From the NCBI GenBank assembly GCA_021799405.1, contig JAJZAL010000001.1:53961-117960 (forward strand): a DNA stretch of 64,000 nt, written 5' to 3'. The position numbers were made by a program, and so were the translations under genes. Numbering within the stretch: the stretch's first letter is position 1; each line of letters opens with the position of its first letter. Source of the stretch: Acidobacteriota bacterium (GTDB lineage: Bacteria; Acidobacteriota; Terriglobia; Terriglobales; Acidobacteriaceae). The notes beneath the pieces were generated by a model. That model made no database searches. It was not told where the DNA came from and was given only the letters and a program-made list of their open reading frames with translations. Below are positions 37,041 to 46,246 of this stretch, in pieces.

Positions 37041-37277
37041 ATGACACGCGAAGACATCATCGCTGCAATTGACGAAGAAATCAGCCGACTTGAAAAAGTC
37101 CGAGACCTACTGCAAAACTCAAGCTCGGGACGACTGAGCGGAGCGCTCGCCCGCAAGACTGCGACGGGGACAAAGAAGCGTAATCTGAGCCCCGAAGCGC
37201 GCGCCCGCATTGCTGCCGCACAGAAGCGCCGCTGGGCGAAGCAGAAGGCCGCAGCAGCTCAGGCCGCCAAGAAGTAG
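37041..37277 (+). CDS. Small basic protein with histone-like Lys/Ala-rich tail
   Basis: The 78-residue protein has an N-terminal helix (TREDIIAAIDEEISRLEKVR), a Ser/Gly linker and a basic tail containing LSPEARARIAAAQKRRWAKQ followed by Lys/Ala repeats. The LSPEARxRIAxAQxxRW motif recurs in many small bacterial proteins of unknown function. Nucleic-acid binding is likely from charge but unproven. It stands 12 bp before dut and may share its transcript. Confidence 0.75.
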   Translation: MTREDIIAAIDEEISRLEKVRDLLQNSSSGRLSGALARKTATGTKKRNLSPEARARIAAAQKRRWAKQKAAAAQAAKK

Positions 37278-37289
37278 TTCCACTGGCGG

Positions 37290-37784
37290 ATGATTAAGGT
37301 CAAGCTTTTACATCCCGATGCCCAGGTTCCTACGGTGGAGCACGCCGGAAGCGATCTGGGCTTCGACCTATATGCGATAGAAGACACGTCGCTGCCGCCC
37401 GGGGTTCCTGTGAAGGTACGAACGGGGATTGCGGTGGAGGGGCCACCAGGTTGCGGGTTCGTGCTTGGCGACCGTTCCTCCATGGCTGCCAGGGGGATCA
37501 CCTACGCGGGCGGGCGGATTGACGCGGGCTACCGGGGAGAAATCCTGGTGTGCCTGATCAATGTGAATCAGCCGCAGTATTCCCTAGCGGTGGAGCGCGG
37601 GCCGGATGGCGGAATCACGGACGTACGCCTGGAAGCCAGCGATGCAAGTGTGATGATTCATCGTGGTGACCGCATTGCGCAAATGTCTCCGTTCCCTGCA
37701 CGTACGGAGCTTGAGATGGTGGTGGTGGAAGAACTGTCGGAGACAAAGCGCGGAGCCGGCGGCTTTGGATCGAGTGGGCGCTGA
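37290..37784 (+). CDS. dut: dUTP diphosphatase
   Basis: The 164-residue trimeric dUTPase hydrolyses dUTP to dUMP, keeping uracil out of DNA. Motif 1 is GSDLGFDLYA, motif 2 GDRSSMAARGI (usually PRSS), motif 3 GGRIDAGYRGEILVCLIN with the catalytic Asp, motif 4 HRGDRIAQM and motif 5 RGAGGFGSSGR. The P-to-D change in motif 2 and the inserted YSLAVERGPDGGITDV loop are minor departures. A strong terminator follows. Confidence 0.93.
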   Translation: MIKVKLLHPDAQVPTVEHAGSDLGFDLYAIEDTSLPPGVPVKVRTGIAVEGPPGCGFVLGDRSSMAARGITYAGGRIDAGYRGEILVCLINVNQPQYSLAVERGPDGGITDVRLEASDASVMIHRGDRIAQMSPFPARTELEMVVVEELSETKRGAGGFGSSGR

Positions 37785-37826
37785 GACCCACCGAAAATAA
37801 TTTATAGAAACTGATGGAACCGGAAT

Positions 37827-37864
37827 GCCGGGGCAGGAAAACCTGCGCCCGGCCTAATTTTTGT
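37827..37864 (+). terminator. Intrinsic terminator after dut
   Basis: Stem GCCGGG-GCAGG / CCTGC-G-CCCGGC (one bulged G) with loop AAAA is followed by CTAATTTTTG. It ends four bases before the stop of the convergent cupin gene. Confidence 0.85.
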
Positions 37865-37867
37865 GGG

Positions 37868-38257
37868 CTACTTTCTCAGATACGCATCGGAGCCGTTGAT
37901 CCAGTCCTCGCGTGGCGGTGTGAAGACGTCCAGGTCGATGGTCTCTTCGATAGCTTCGGCCGCGTGAGGCATATGGGGTGGAATGACAAGTGTTTCGCCG
38001 GCGGCAACGGTGATGACGCGGCCATCGTCAAAGGTGAAGCGCAGCGCGCCAGCGAGGATGTAGGTTATCTGTTCGTTGTGATGGCTGTGACGGGGCACGA
38101 TGGCGCCCTTGCGCAGTACCAGACGGGCGAGCATCCCCTGAGCGCCGTGGACGAACTGGCGGTCGATGAGCGGATTGAGCTGCTCGACGGGGATGCGGTC
38201 AAAGCCTGAGTACTGCAAATCGGTGACTGGATGGCTTGCGGAAGATTCGTTTGCCAT
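37868..38257 (-). CDS. Single-domain cupin protein
   Basis: The 129-residue cupin has the metal-binding motif PRHSHHNEQITYILAGALRF and the second motif PPHMPHAAEAIE. It may be a dioxygenase, isomerase or sensor; substrate is unknown. GGAG seven bases before the ATG supports this start over upstream in-frame codons. It is divergent from the SDR gene across about 140 bp. Confidence 0.87.
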   Translation of the reverse strand: MANESSASHPVTDLQYSGFDRIPVEQLNPLIDRQFVHGAQGMLARLVLRKGAIVPRHSHHNEQITYILAGALRFTFDDGRVITVAAGETLVIPPHMPHAAEAIEETIDLDVFTPPREDWINGSDAYLRK

Positions 38258-38394
38258 GGGAGTGCTCCTTGAGAAGGATATCTTGACCTTTGCAGAGTGC
38301 ACGAAGCAGGGCGGGTGGGGCAAGTGGAGGGCGCAGGGAGGGCCATGAACGCGATATTTTGTAAGAACAAGTCATTCAGTGTGAGGCAGAAGCG

Positions 38395-39183
38395 ATGGAA
38401 TTGGGGCTGAAAGATCATGTGGCGATAGTGGCCGGTGCGAGCCAGGGCATTGGCAGGGCAACGGCGCTGGCATTTGCAGCCGAGGGTGCGCATGTGTCGA
38501 TGTGCGCACGGAATGAAGCAGCGCTGAGGGAGGTTGAGACGCAGGCACGCGAGCAGTACGGCGTGAAGACTTATGTGGAGGCCGTCGATGTTGCCGATCC
38601 CAAGGCGATTGTCGAGTTCGTGAAACATACAGAAGTGGAGCTGGGACGCGTGGATGTGTGCGTGCCAAACGCAGGAGGGCCACCGGCGAAGCCGTTTTTA
38701 GAGACGACGATGGAGGAGTGGGAACGTACGTGGCAACTGAACCTGCGCAGTGCGATCTGCTTTGCTCAGGCGGTGCTGCCTGGAATGGTGGAGCGGAAGT
38801 GGGGACGGATTGTGACACTGACCTCGTACACGGTGAAGCAGCCGGTGCCGGAACTGGTGCTGTCGAATACGATTCGTGCGGGGATCATGGGGTTAGTACG
38901 TTCGCTGGCGGGCCAGTTTGGTAAGGACGGGATCACGGTGAACAACGTTGGGCCGGGATTTACGGAGACGGAGCGCGCGAAGAAGTTGCTGGAGCTTCGG
39001 GCGCAGGCGCGGGGCGTGAGCGTGGAGCAGGCGCGGGCGGACCTGGAGCGTGAGATTCCGGTGGGGCGGATGGCGAAGCCCGAAGAAGTGGCGGCGGCGA
39101 TTGTGTGGCTTGCATCCGAGCCGGCGGCGAGCATTACGGGGCAGACGGTGCTGGTGGATGGGGGCAGTTACAAGGGGCTGTAG
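38395..39183 (+). CDS. Atypical short-chain dehydrogenase/reductase
   Basis: The 262-residue SDR has the NAD(P) motif GASQGIGRA (residues 14-22) and NAGG, and the typical end ITGQTVLVDGGSYKGL. The classical catalytic YxxxK is replaced. Aligning from GLVRSLA backwards, the Tyr position holds Ser and the Lys position holds Arg (LSNTIRAG). SDRs with SNTxRAG in this place form a distinct subgroup often mis-annotated as FabG. Catalysis must therefore differ. GAGG nine to ten bases upstream supports the start. Confidence 0.87.
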   Translation: MELGLKDHVAIVAGASQGIGRATALAFAAEGAHVSMCARNEAALREVETQAREQYGVKTYVEAVDVADPKAIVEFVKHTEVELGRVDVCVPNAGGPPAKPFLETTMEEWERTWQLNLRSAICFAQAVLPGMVERKWGRIVTLTSYTVKQPVPELVLSNTIRAGIMGLVRSLAGQFGKDGITVNNVGPGFTETERAKKLLELRAQARGVSVEQARADLEREIPVGRMAKPEEVAAAIVWLASEPAASITGQTVLVDGGSYKGL

Positions 39184-39358
39184 TGATTATGTAACCGTTA
39201 TTGTTTCTTAATCGCGGGCTTCGGTTGTGCATGGAGGGAGCGCGTGGTTGCGCGGAAGATTTATGCAAATGCGGAGCGCGTATCCATCCCGGATGGAAAA
39301 AACTTCATCCACTTAGAGGTGTTGAATAGGGGATTGCAATCCAAGTGGAGAAGAAAGC

Positions 39359-39580
39359 ATGAAACCTGTGGGATGGATTGGGGTGGTACTGATTGTGGCG
39401 GGAATTTTGACGCTGGCGTTTGGCGGGATCACTTACTCGCACAAGAAGCAGATTATGAAGGTGGGTCCGATCCAGGCGACGCATAAGGAGAAGAAGACGA
39501 TTCCGCTGCCGCCGGTTCTGGGTGTGGCGTGCATTGTGGTTGGCGGCGGGATATTGATTGCAGGGGCGCGCAAGCGATAG
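39359..39580 (+). CDS. Small two-helix membrane protein
   Basis: The 73-residue protein has two hydrophobic helices (GWIGVVLIVAGILTLAFGG and VLGVACIVVGGGILIAGA) joined by a basic loop (HKKQIMKVGPIQATHKEKK). It resembles short DUF3185-type membrane proteins, of unknown function. GGAG about nine bases before the ATG supports it. A bidirectional terminator follows. Confidence 0.75.
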   Translation: MKPVGWIGVVLIVAGILTLAFGGITYSHKKQIMKVGPIQATHKEKKTIPLPPVLGVACIVVGGGILIAGARKR

Positions 39581-39600
39581 GCAGGCGTGTCTGGGAAATA

Positions 39601-39633
39601 CAAAGGGCATCCGCACGGATGCCCTTTGTTGTT
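39601..39633. terminator. Bidirectional terminator
   Basis: A perfect 13-bp stem CAAAGGGCATCCG / CGGATGCCCTTTG with loop CA is followed by TTGTTGCTT. It lies between two convergent genes. Confidence 0.85.
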
Positions 39634-39653
39634 GCTTGAAGTGCTCGATCCGG

Positions 39654-41441
39654 CTAGGGGAGGTAATAGCGGAATGAGGTAAAGAACATGTTGTCGATGC
39701 CCCGGGCGCCACCATCTGGGTTGTTCGGACCGCCGATGCCAGACCACAGGTTGCGTTCGATCCGGCTATACTGCAGGCCGAAGCGAAGCATGCCCTTCGG
39801 GCCGTTGTAGAAGTTGTACCAATCGCCGGCCGTAAACTCCTGCACGTCTTTTGTGTTGCCACCGCAGTGGGCTGGGGCGGCCGGAGGGCCACTGGCATAG
39901 GGGCCAGCCGGGACCGATTCCGTATTGCAACCAGACATGTCAGTGTAAGGTGAGCCGTAGCCCTCGCCACTGGTGCCGAAGTAACGGCGGCCTGCGTAGT
40001 CGCCGCCGTAGTCGAAGTATAGCGACAGACGCTTATTGGGATTGATCGTCACATCGCTGAGGGCCGAAAAGGTGTGCAGCAGGGCAAGCTGTCCGTCGGG
40101 GCGCAGGGTTGCATCGGCAATCGTCGAGGAGCCCATGCGGCCCGTGCCGTCGCCATAGAGTCCTTTGATGGCGACGGAGATCTTCTTGGTGAAAACTGGA
40201 CCACGGACGCTACCGCCGATGCCGCCGCCGACCGTCGAGTCGTTGTAGGGTGACTGTCCTGTGGGATAGACGCGATCCTGGAAGAAGCGCGCCACGCCAA
40301 AGAGTTCCCAGTGGCCCCATCCGGGTTGGACGGCCATTTTGGCTACGATTTCGGGAGCAAGGTTGAAGGAGTAGTTGGCGGTCGGGTTATACAATCCGCC
40401 GCCGTTGCCGGTCGAGCCGACGAGCTCGTTCTTGGGCAGATCATTACCAGCAAGCAGCATCTGGTCGTTTTCGGCTGAAGCGCCAAACCAGACTTTGTTG
40501 TGGATGTCCCTGGTGATGCGGAAGCCATACTGTCGGTTCCACACATAGCCAGCTTCGTACTGGGGGTCGATGGTCGCGGGGAGAATTTCAGTTCCGTTGT
40601 TGAGTCCCTGCGTGGTTTCTGCGGTGAGCGACCACATCTGGCCGCCGGTAAAGGTCCAGCCGTTATCGAGGGCCGCCTGGCCCCAGAGCTGACGTACGCG
40701 AACGACGTAGCTGTTGGACTGATTGTTGTTGGAGGTGATGCCAGTGCCGAGCCAGTCCATTTCGTAGTAGCCGGTCAACTGCATGTCGCCAGCTTTGCCG
40801 GTAGCCTTGAGCGCTATGCGCGACTGACGGCCTGTGCCGTTGAATTCGCTGAGCTGAGCAGCCGGGGAATGATCCAGCGGAATACCGGTAAACGCTGTGT
40901 TCAAGCCACCACCGGTGGCGGCGGTGCGGTAATCCGTTTCGGCTGCCAGGAAGCTGCCGGCCGGTGAGATGGTGATGCCTTTATAGTGGATGGCATCAGG
41001 GTGCTCGACCATCGTACTGATCTTTGCCTGGGTCTGCTTGACGGTGGTGACGACCTGCTGGTTCTGTTGCTTCATTTGAGCAACTGCGCTCTGCAGGGCC
41101 GTGACGGCCTGAGTCTGGTCAGAGAGTTGCTGCTTTTGCCGATCTGCGGCGGACTGCGCCTGCTGAGCGGCGGTTTGCGATTGCTCAGCGGTGGCCTGAG
41201 CCTGCTTGAGTTCGGCGTTGCGCTCGTCGAGCTGCTGGCGCAGGGAGTTGATCTCCTCGCGCTGCTGATTCATCTGCTCCTGGAGCTCTTCAATCTGCTG
41301 CTCGATGGAAGGCCGTTGCTTTTCTATCCTGCGCGTATGATGCTTCTGCAATGGTGCTGGAGCACCGGCAGGCTGCGCATAAGCGACGGTGACCGCAGAC
41401 GCAAGCACGATGCCTGCAAGCGCTTTGAGATTCCTGTTCAT
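39654..41441 (-). CDS. Outer-membrane porin with N-terminal coiled coil (DcaP-like)
   Basis: The 595-residue protein has a signal peptide (ending VAYAQ), a long Gln/Ala-rich coiled coil (residues about 45-150, EEINSLRQQLDERNAELKQA), and a beta-barrel C-terminal part. The barrel begins near ITISPAGSFLAAETDYRTAA and ends in the aromatic residue pattern FFTSFRYYLP. DcaP-type porins form trimeric channels for acidic solutes. The ATG at 41441 is preceded by GAGAGG; earlier in-frame codons do not give a signal peptide. Confidence 0.82.
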   Translation of the reverse strand: MNRNLKALAGIVLASAVTVAYAQPAGAPAPLQKHHTRRIEKQRPSIEQQIEELQEQMNQQREEINSLRQQLDERNAELKQAQATAEQSQTAAQQAQSAADRQKQQLSDQTQAVTALQSAVAQMKQQNQQVVTTVKQTQAKISTMVEHPDAIHYKGITISPAGSFLAAETDYRTAATGGGLNTAFTGIPLDHSPAAQLSEFNGTGRQSRIALKATGKAGDMQLTGYYEMDWLGTGITSNNNQSNSYVVRVRQLWGQAALDNGWTFTGGQMWSLTAETTQGLNNGTEILPATIDPQYEAGYVWNRQYGFRITRDIHNKVWFGASAENDQMLLAGNDLPKNELVGSTGNGGGLYNPTANYSFNLAPEIVAKMAVQPGWGHWELFGVARFFQDRVYPTGQSPYNDSTVGGGIGGSVRGPVFTKKISVAIKGLYGDGTGRMGSSTIADATLRPDGQLALLHTFSALSDVTINPNKRLSLYFDYGGDYAGRRYFGTSGEGYGSPYTDMSGCNTESVPAGPYASGPPAAPAHCGGNTKDVQEFTAGDWYNFYNGPKGMLRFGLQYSRIERNLWSGIGGPNNPDGGARGIDNMFFTSFRYYLP

Positions 41442-41651
41442 TGGGCCTCTCGTTCTTTCAAGGTTGAAGGTCTCTTTGGGTGAACAGACGTACAGACTTT
41501 CCGTTCCCATTTTGGTTGGCCTCGGCTTTGCCGCAATCCTAAAATTCAGGTTGCATGAAGCCTTTGTCATCTTCCCAGAGACATGTAAATGCTCTGCGAA
41601 TTCTATGTGAACGTTTGATGAATGATGCGGAAGGTTTGTTAAGGGAACGGC

Positions 41652-41680
41652 AAAAAAACCGGGCTGGGAAAATGCCCGGT
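41652..41680 (-). terminator. Intrinsic terminator after the large PIG-L gene
   Basis: On the minus strand, ACCGGGC / GCCCGGT with loop ATTTTCCCA is followed by seven T residues, 37 bases after the stop. Confidence 0.88.
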
Positions 41681-41716
41681 CTGCATTGCAATTGTGTATG
41701 TAGGGAAAACGGCTAC

Positions 41717-44557
41717 TTATTTGGCTGCTATCAAGTTTGCAAATAGACGGAAGGCGCCAGGAACGGCCTGCGTGACCTGGCGGTAGAGCGCGTAGGCGAC
41801 ATAGGTGTAGGTCCCGTTGCCGTAGCGGGTATAAACGAGACCTCCATCCTGCGGGGCTTGGCCGGGGTCGTGCGTCTCAGTAGGAGCGGTGTAGTGCGAG
41901 TCCCAGGTGGTGAGGAAAGAATGGCCACGCTCTTCGACCCAGCCGTTGAAGTCGGCGGAGGTAATGTGGTTGGGATAGTTGAGGAGCGGGTCATTCGGCT
42001 TGAGGATTTTGACGGGCTGGGTTTCGACAACGACTTCCTCAGGGCTGCGGGCGAGGTGGATGTGGTAAGGCGCGGCGGGAGTGAAGTTTGTGCGCTGATA
42101 CTGCACGATGAGGTTGCCGCCGTTGTGAACGTAGTCGAGCAGGCGCTGACGGTAGGTCATAAGCGCGGGGCGGTCAGAGTACGCACGGATGCCGATGATG
42201 ATGGTGTGGTACTGGCTGAGATCGCCAGTGGCGAGGTCGGAATCGGTAAGGGGGGTGGGATGAATGCCAATTTCGGACAGCGCCTCAGGGACGCGGTCAC
42301 CCGTGCCCATGACGTAGCCGACTTTGAGATTGGGGACGACCTTGATGGCGACGCCACGGGCGTGATAGGCGGCAGGTTTGTAGAGATAGTAGGGGCGGAG
42401 GCCGGAGTAGCCCACCTGCTGGAATCCTTCTATATACCTGGCGCCATCACTGGTGGCGACAGCCTGGATGTCGTAGTCCTGCGTGGTCAGGTCGTCGGGA
42501 TCCACATGGAAGGTGACAGTCTGTGAGTCGCCTGCGACGAGGGTGAGCGGCTGACTGGATGGGTTGGAAGTCCAGCCGGTAGGCAGGTTGAGGTGGAGGG
42601 TGGCGGATTTGATGTCCTGCGTGTCATTGCGTACAGAGACGACGAGCGGGAAGGAGTGGGAGCCGATGGGGACGACTCCGGCGTGCCGCATGAGATTGAT
42701 CGAGAGTTTGGGTACGACGACGAGTGGCCATGAGACCTGACCGATGCCGTGTTCGCGATGAGCTGTTTGTACGATCTGGCCGATGCGGATGGGGACGCCG
42801 TCATAGGTGAATTCTGCCCAGCCGGCGAGCGGATAAGGCGCGAAGGGGCGGCCGAGCCATTTGGGATCTTGAATGTTGTAGTAAGCCTGTTCGACATTGG
42901 GCCGCGTGAAGTAGGGGCGGGTGAAGATGGCGGTTGCCGGGACGGTGGTCTCAAAGACAGCGTCGGTGGCGCTGGTGCCGGTGGATGGATCCGCGGGCGC
43001 TGAGATCTGGTGGACGGGCCAGTGTTCGCCGTTGGGGTTGGTGAGCCATGCGCGCTCGAGTTGAAGGGGACCGTTGGGGGACCAGTTGTGGGCGGCGGTG
43101 ATGTGGACGCGAACCTGGAGGGATTCGTCGGGGGTGACCCACTCGGGTGTGTTTTGCGGAACGAGGCTGCCGAAGAAGCGGTTGGAGCGCTGGGGTGCGG
43201 TCTGGCGATAGACGCGGACCTGAAGGCCTAGGGCTTCCGCGAGGGCGGTGTTGAATTGCACGGCTTTGACGCGGAGGACATGGGTGATGTTGGTCTTGTC
43301 GAGGGGTGCGAGATCGCTGTTGCGGACGGCGGCGATGAGGGCGCGGGTTTCGCGGAGTCCGGCGGCTAGATCAGGCGCGATGGCGGCCGGATGCGTGGGC
43401 TCGTAGGCAGCGTTGGCGTGGTTGACGTGCTCGCTGATTTGCCGGAGCGCGGCGACGAGGAAGGCCTTGTTGCCGGAGTGGGCGAGGGTGGCAATGCCGT
43501 TGATCGATGTGTTGATGCCGTCAAAGAAGGAGGTTTCGAGGCCGTCGTGGTAGGTTTCCGCCGATTTGGGGACACGTGAGGCGTAGAGGTGATAGCTGAC
43601 GGAGGATGGTCCAGGGAACTGGGTGAATCCGCCGCCGAACTGGGATTTGTGCATGCCCCAGCCTTTGCGCGCGATCTGGATGTAGGACTGGCCGAGGAGC
43701 GGATCCCACTGGCCTTCCTGGATTTTGATGCTGACGGAGGGGACGTGATCGGTCCATTTTTTGGTGACGTAGTTGTAGAAACGGACGGGTGCCCAGTGGT
43801 GCGTGGCGTAGTCGTACATACCCTTGGGCCCGATGGAATAGAAGGGCTCGCGGGCGTAGACCTTGTAGGGCGACCAGGGCTTGAGTCCGGCGGCCATCTG
43901 ACTGCGGCAGACGTTGGAGTTTCCAGCGTCAGAGAATGCGCGCTGGTTCATTTCTCCGGCGACCTGGTGATGGCCATGTCCGTCGGTGATTCCGCCGACG
44001 AAGACAGAGACGAGGATCATGGGGCGGTAGATACGGACGGCGCGGACGACGTTGCAGAGGACGTTGTGATCGCCCCATTTTTGATGGGCTTCGGTGATGG
44101 TCTTGGAGAATCCATAGTCGATGAAGGGTGAGAAGACCTGTTCCGCGCCATAGTAGCGATCGGCGGAGAGAAGCTCGTTGGTGCGGATGAGGCCGAGCGC
44201 GTCGTAGGTGGCGGGGGACATGGCGTTCTGGCCGCCTTCGCCGCGGGTGATGGTGAAGAGCTCAGTGGTGGCTCCATCGCCGCGCGAGAGTGTAGTGAGG
44301 AGGCCGCCGTCCTCGTCGTCGGGGTGGGCGACGATCATCATGACACTGCCCCAGGTGGTGAGCTTTTTGAGAGTCTGGGCGAGGCCGTCTGCGCCGCGGT
44401 CGATGGGCAGGGGTTGCGGCCACGCGGAGGCGGCGATGTGGGTACGCCATGGAACGACCTGGGCGGCGAGCGTGGTGGTGGTGAAAACGGAGGCCAGCGC
44501 GAGGGCGAGCGTGCGCGACAGGATGCGAGTGATAGCAGAACGGCGCAGGTGTGTCAT
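41717..44557 (-). CDS. Large exported PIG-L deacetylase with C-terminal accessory domains
   Basis: The 946-residue protein has a signal peptide (ending TTTLAAQ) and a PIG-L zinc deacetylase domain (residues about 45-330; MMIVAHPDDEDGGLL near residue 72, and GHGHHQVAGEM). A beta-rich middle follows, including a NEW3-type immunoglobulin domain (TLHLNLPTGWTSNPSSQPLT). The C-terminus is a glutamine-amidotransferase-like region (YHTIIIGIRAYSDRP...). Other PIG-L enzymes are about 230-260 residues, so the extra domains are the notable part. It probably acts on surface or environmental amino sugars. An in-frame GTG at 44584 is an alternative start. Confidence 0.83.
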   Translation of the reverse strand: MTHLRRSAITRILSRTLALALASVFTTTTLAAQVVPWRTHIAASAWPQPLPIDRGADGLAQTLKKLTTWGSVMMIVAHPDDEDGGLLTTLSRGDGATTELFTITRGEGGQNAMSPATYDALGLIRTNELLSADRYYGAEQVFSPFIDYGFSKTITEAHQKWGDHNVLCNVVRAVRIYRPMILVSVFVGGITDGHGHHQVAGEMNQRAFSDAGNSNVCRSQMAAGLKPWSPYKVYAREPFYSIGPKGMYDYATHHWAPVRFYNYVTKKWTDHVPSVSIKIQEGQWDPLLGQSYIQIARKGWGMHKSQFGGGFTQFPGPSSVSYHLYASRVPKSAETYHDGLETSFFDGINTSINGIATLAHSGNKAFLVAALRQISEHVNHANAAYEPTHPAAIAPDLAAGLRETRALIAAVRNSDLAPLDKTNITHVLRVKAVQFNTALAEALGLQVRVYRQTAPQRSNRFFGSLVPQNTPEWVTPDESLQVRVHITAAHNWSPNGPLQLERAWLTNPNGEHWPVHQISAPADPSTGTSATDAVFETTVPATAIFTRPYFTRPNVEQAYYNIQDPKWLGRPFAPYPLAGWAEFTYDGVPIRIGQIVQTAHREHGIGQVSWPLVVVPKLSINLMRHAGVVPIGSHSFPLVVSVRNDTQDIKSATLHLNLPTGWTSNPSSQPLTLVAGDSQTVTFHVDPDDLTTQDYDIQAVATSDGARYIEGFQQVGYSGLRPYYLYKPAAYHARGVAIKVVPNLKVGYVMGTGDRVPEALSEIGIHPTPLTDSDLATGDLSQYHTIIIGIRAYSDRPALMTYRQRLLDYVHNGGNLIVQYQRTNFTPAAPYHIHLARSPEEVVVETQPVKILKPNDPLLNYPNHITSADFNGWVEERGHSFLTTWDSHYTAPTETHDPGQAPQDGGLVYTRYGNGTYTYVAYALYRQVTQAVPGAFRLFANLIAAK

Positions 44558-44639
44558 GGCGGTAAGGAAACAGTGTACTAGCACGGCAGCGATGGGGGTG
44601 TCGGCGCCAGTATGTGGTCTGTAAGATCAACTGCAACGC

Positions 44640-46046
44640 ATGAGTCGAGAGCAAGAGTACGCGATGCACACGAACAGGCTTCGCAGCCCGGAACCGGATC
44701 GCTTGGAGCGACGGGTGGGGCTGACGGCGGCGATTTCGCTGAACATGATGAACATGATCGGTGTGGGGCCGTTTATTACGCTTCCGCTGGTGGTGGTGGC
44801 GATGGGTGGATCGCAGGCGCTGCTGGGCTGGGTGCTGGGTGCGCTGATCGCTCTCGCCGACGGGCTCGTGTGGGCCGAGCTGGGCGCGGCGATGCCGGAG
44901 GCGGGCGGCTCGTATGCGTTTTTGCGGGAGATTTACGGTCGCGATGGGCTGGGGCGGCTGGTGTCGTTCTTATACATCTGGCAGCTGGGATTCAGCGCGC
45001 CGCTTTCGATCGCGTCGGGGTGCATCGGGTTTGCGGAGTATGCGGTTTATTTGTATCCGCCGCTGAAGGATACGGTGCCCGGCATGCCGTGGCTGCACTA
45101 TACGAGCTTGCTGGCGGCAGGAACTTGTCTGGCGCTGGTGGCGGTGCTGTTCCGGAACGTGGAGCAGGTGAAGCGCGTGGGGCTGGTGCTGTGGGCGGGC
45201 GTGATGCTGACGATTGGCGCGGTGATCGTGGGCGGGTTTACGCATTTCCATGCGGCGCTGCTGGCCCCGCCGAAGGGCGCGTGGCACTTGACGCCGGGCT
45301 TCTGGCTGGGGCTGGGCGCGGCGACGCTGATTACGACCTACGACTACTGGGGCTACTACAACGTTTGCTTTCTGGGCAGCGAGGTGAAAGAGCCGGGGAA
45401 GACGATTCCGCGGGCGGTGCTGTTTTCGATTGTGATTGTGGCCTTCCTGTACCTGGCGATGAATGTGAGCGTGCTGGGAGTGATTCCGGCGGACAAGCTG
45501 ACGACGACGGCGGCGGCGCAGGTGATCCGGATTGCATTTGGGCCGGTGGCCGGCGAGCTGATGGCGGTGTTCATCATGTGGACGGCGCTGTCGTCAGTGT
45601 TCGCCCTGCTGCTGGGGTATTCGCGGGCACCGTATGCGGCGGCGCTGGACGGGAATTACTTCAAGGCATTCGGGCACGTGCATGAGAAGCACAAGTTTCC
45701 GGATGTGTCATTGCTGGCGATGGGCGCGGTGTCGGCGGCGTGCTGTTTTTTGCGGCTGGCAGAGGCGATTGCGGCGCTGGTGGTGATTCGGGTGGTGCTG
45801 CAGTATGTGTTGCAACAGGTTGGAGTGATGGTGCTGCGGGTGAAGAGGCCGGAGATGCGACGGCCGTTCCGGATGTGGCTGTTTCCGCTGCCGCCTCTGG
45901 CGGCGCTGGCGGGGTTTGTGTTCATTCTGATTTCACGGCCGGATGCGGCGAAGGAATTTGGATTTGCGGTGCTGGTGGGCGTGACGGGCGCGGCGCTGTA
46001 TTTTTTGCGGGCAAGAAAAAGGCGGGAGTGGCCGTTCGCCGGGTAG
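44640..46046 (+). CDS. APC-family amino acid permease
   Basis: The 468-residue membrane protein has about twelve transmembrane helices. Helix 1 carries the family signature SLNMMNMIGVGPFITLPLV (the broken-helix GxG region), and helix 6 has TYDYWGYYNVCFLGSEVK. It is a proton-coupled or exchange amino acid transporter; specificity cannot be assigned. No Shine-Dalgarno is evident before the ATG at 44640. TAAGAT ends 12 bases upstream and may be its -10 box. A second ATG at 44664 is possible. Confidence 0.9.
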   Translation: MSREQEYAMHTNRLRSPEPDRLERRVGLTAAISLNMMNMIGVGPFITLPLVVVAMGGSQALLGWVLGALIALADGLVWAELGAAMPEAGGSYAFLREIYGRDGLGRLVSFLYIWQLGFSAPLSIASGCIGFAEYAVYLYPPLKDTVPGMPWLHYTSLLAAGTCLALVAVLFRNVEQVKRVGLVLWAGVMLTIGAVIVGGFTHFHAALLAPPKGAWHLTPGFWLGLGAATLITTYDYWGYYNVCFLGSEVKEPGKTIPRAVLFSIVIVAFLYLAMNVSVLGVIPADKLTTTAAAQVIRIAFGPVAGELMAVFIMWTALSSVFALLLGYSRAPYAAALDGNYFKAFGHVHEKHKFPDVSLLAMGAVSAACCFLRLAEAIAALVVIRVVLQYVLQQVGVMVLRVKRPEMRRPFRMWLFPLPPLAALAGFVFILISRPDAAKEFGFAVLVGVTGAALYFLRARKRREWPFAG

Positions 46047-46181
46047 GGATTGCTCCTGTCCGAAGGGAAAAGATTTCACCGCAAAGAAAGGGCGCAAGAG
46101 TCTTGGGGCACGGGCGGAGGCAGGTTCGGTGCACAGCGCGAGTTGGCGAGGCGCGAGTCTGAGGGAGCGGAGAGCTACTGA

Positions 46182-46224
46182 TCCCACTCAAGCCAAAACC
46201 GGGCTTGAATGGGGCACCCTGGCC
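46182..46224. repeat. Palindromic intergenic repeat, copy 1
   Basis: The element reads TCCCACTCAAGCC-AAAACCG-GGCTTGAATGGGGCACCC and folds on CAAGCC/GGCTTG with flanking CCCACT and ATGGGG. A longer, diverged copy lies inside rimO at 46903-46983. Elements of this design look like REP-type repeats; I recall similar ones between genes in Acidobacteriaceae but cannot confirm here. Confidence 0.6.
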
Positions 46225-46246
46225 AAATATGGGATGTTGGAAAAGT

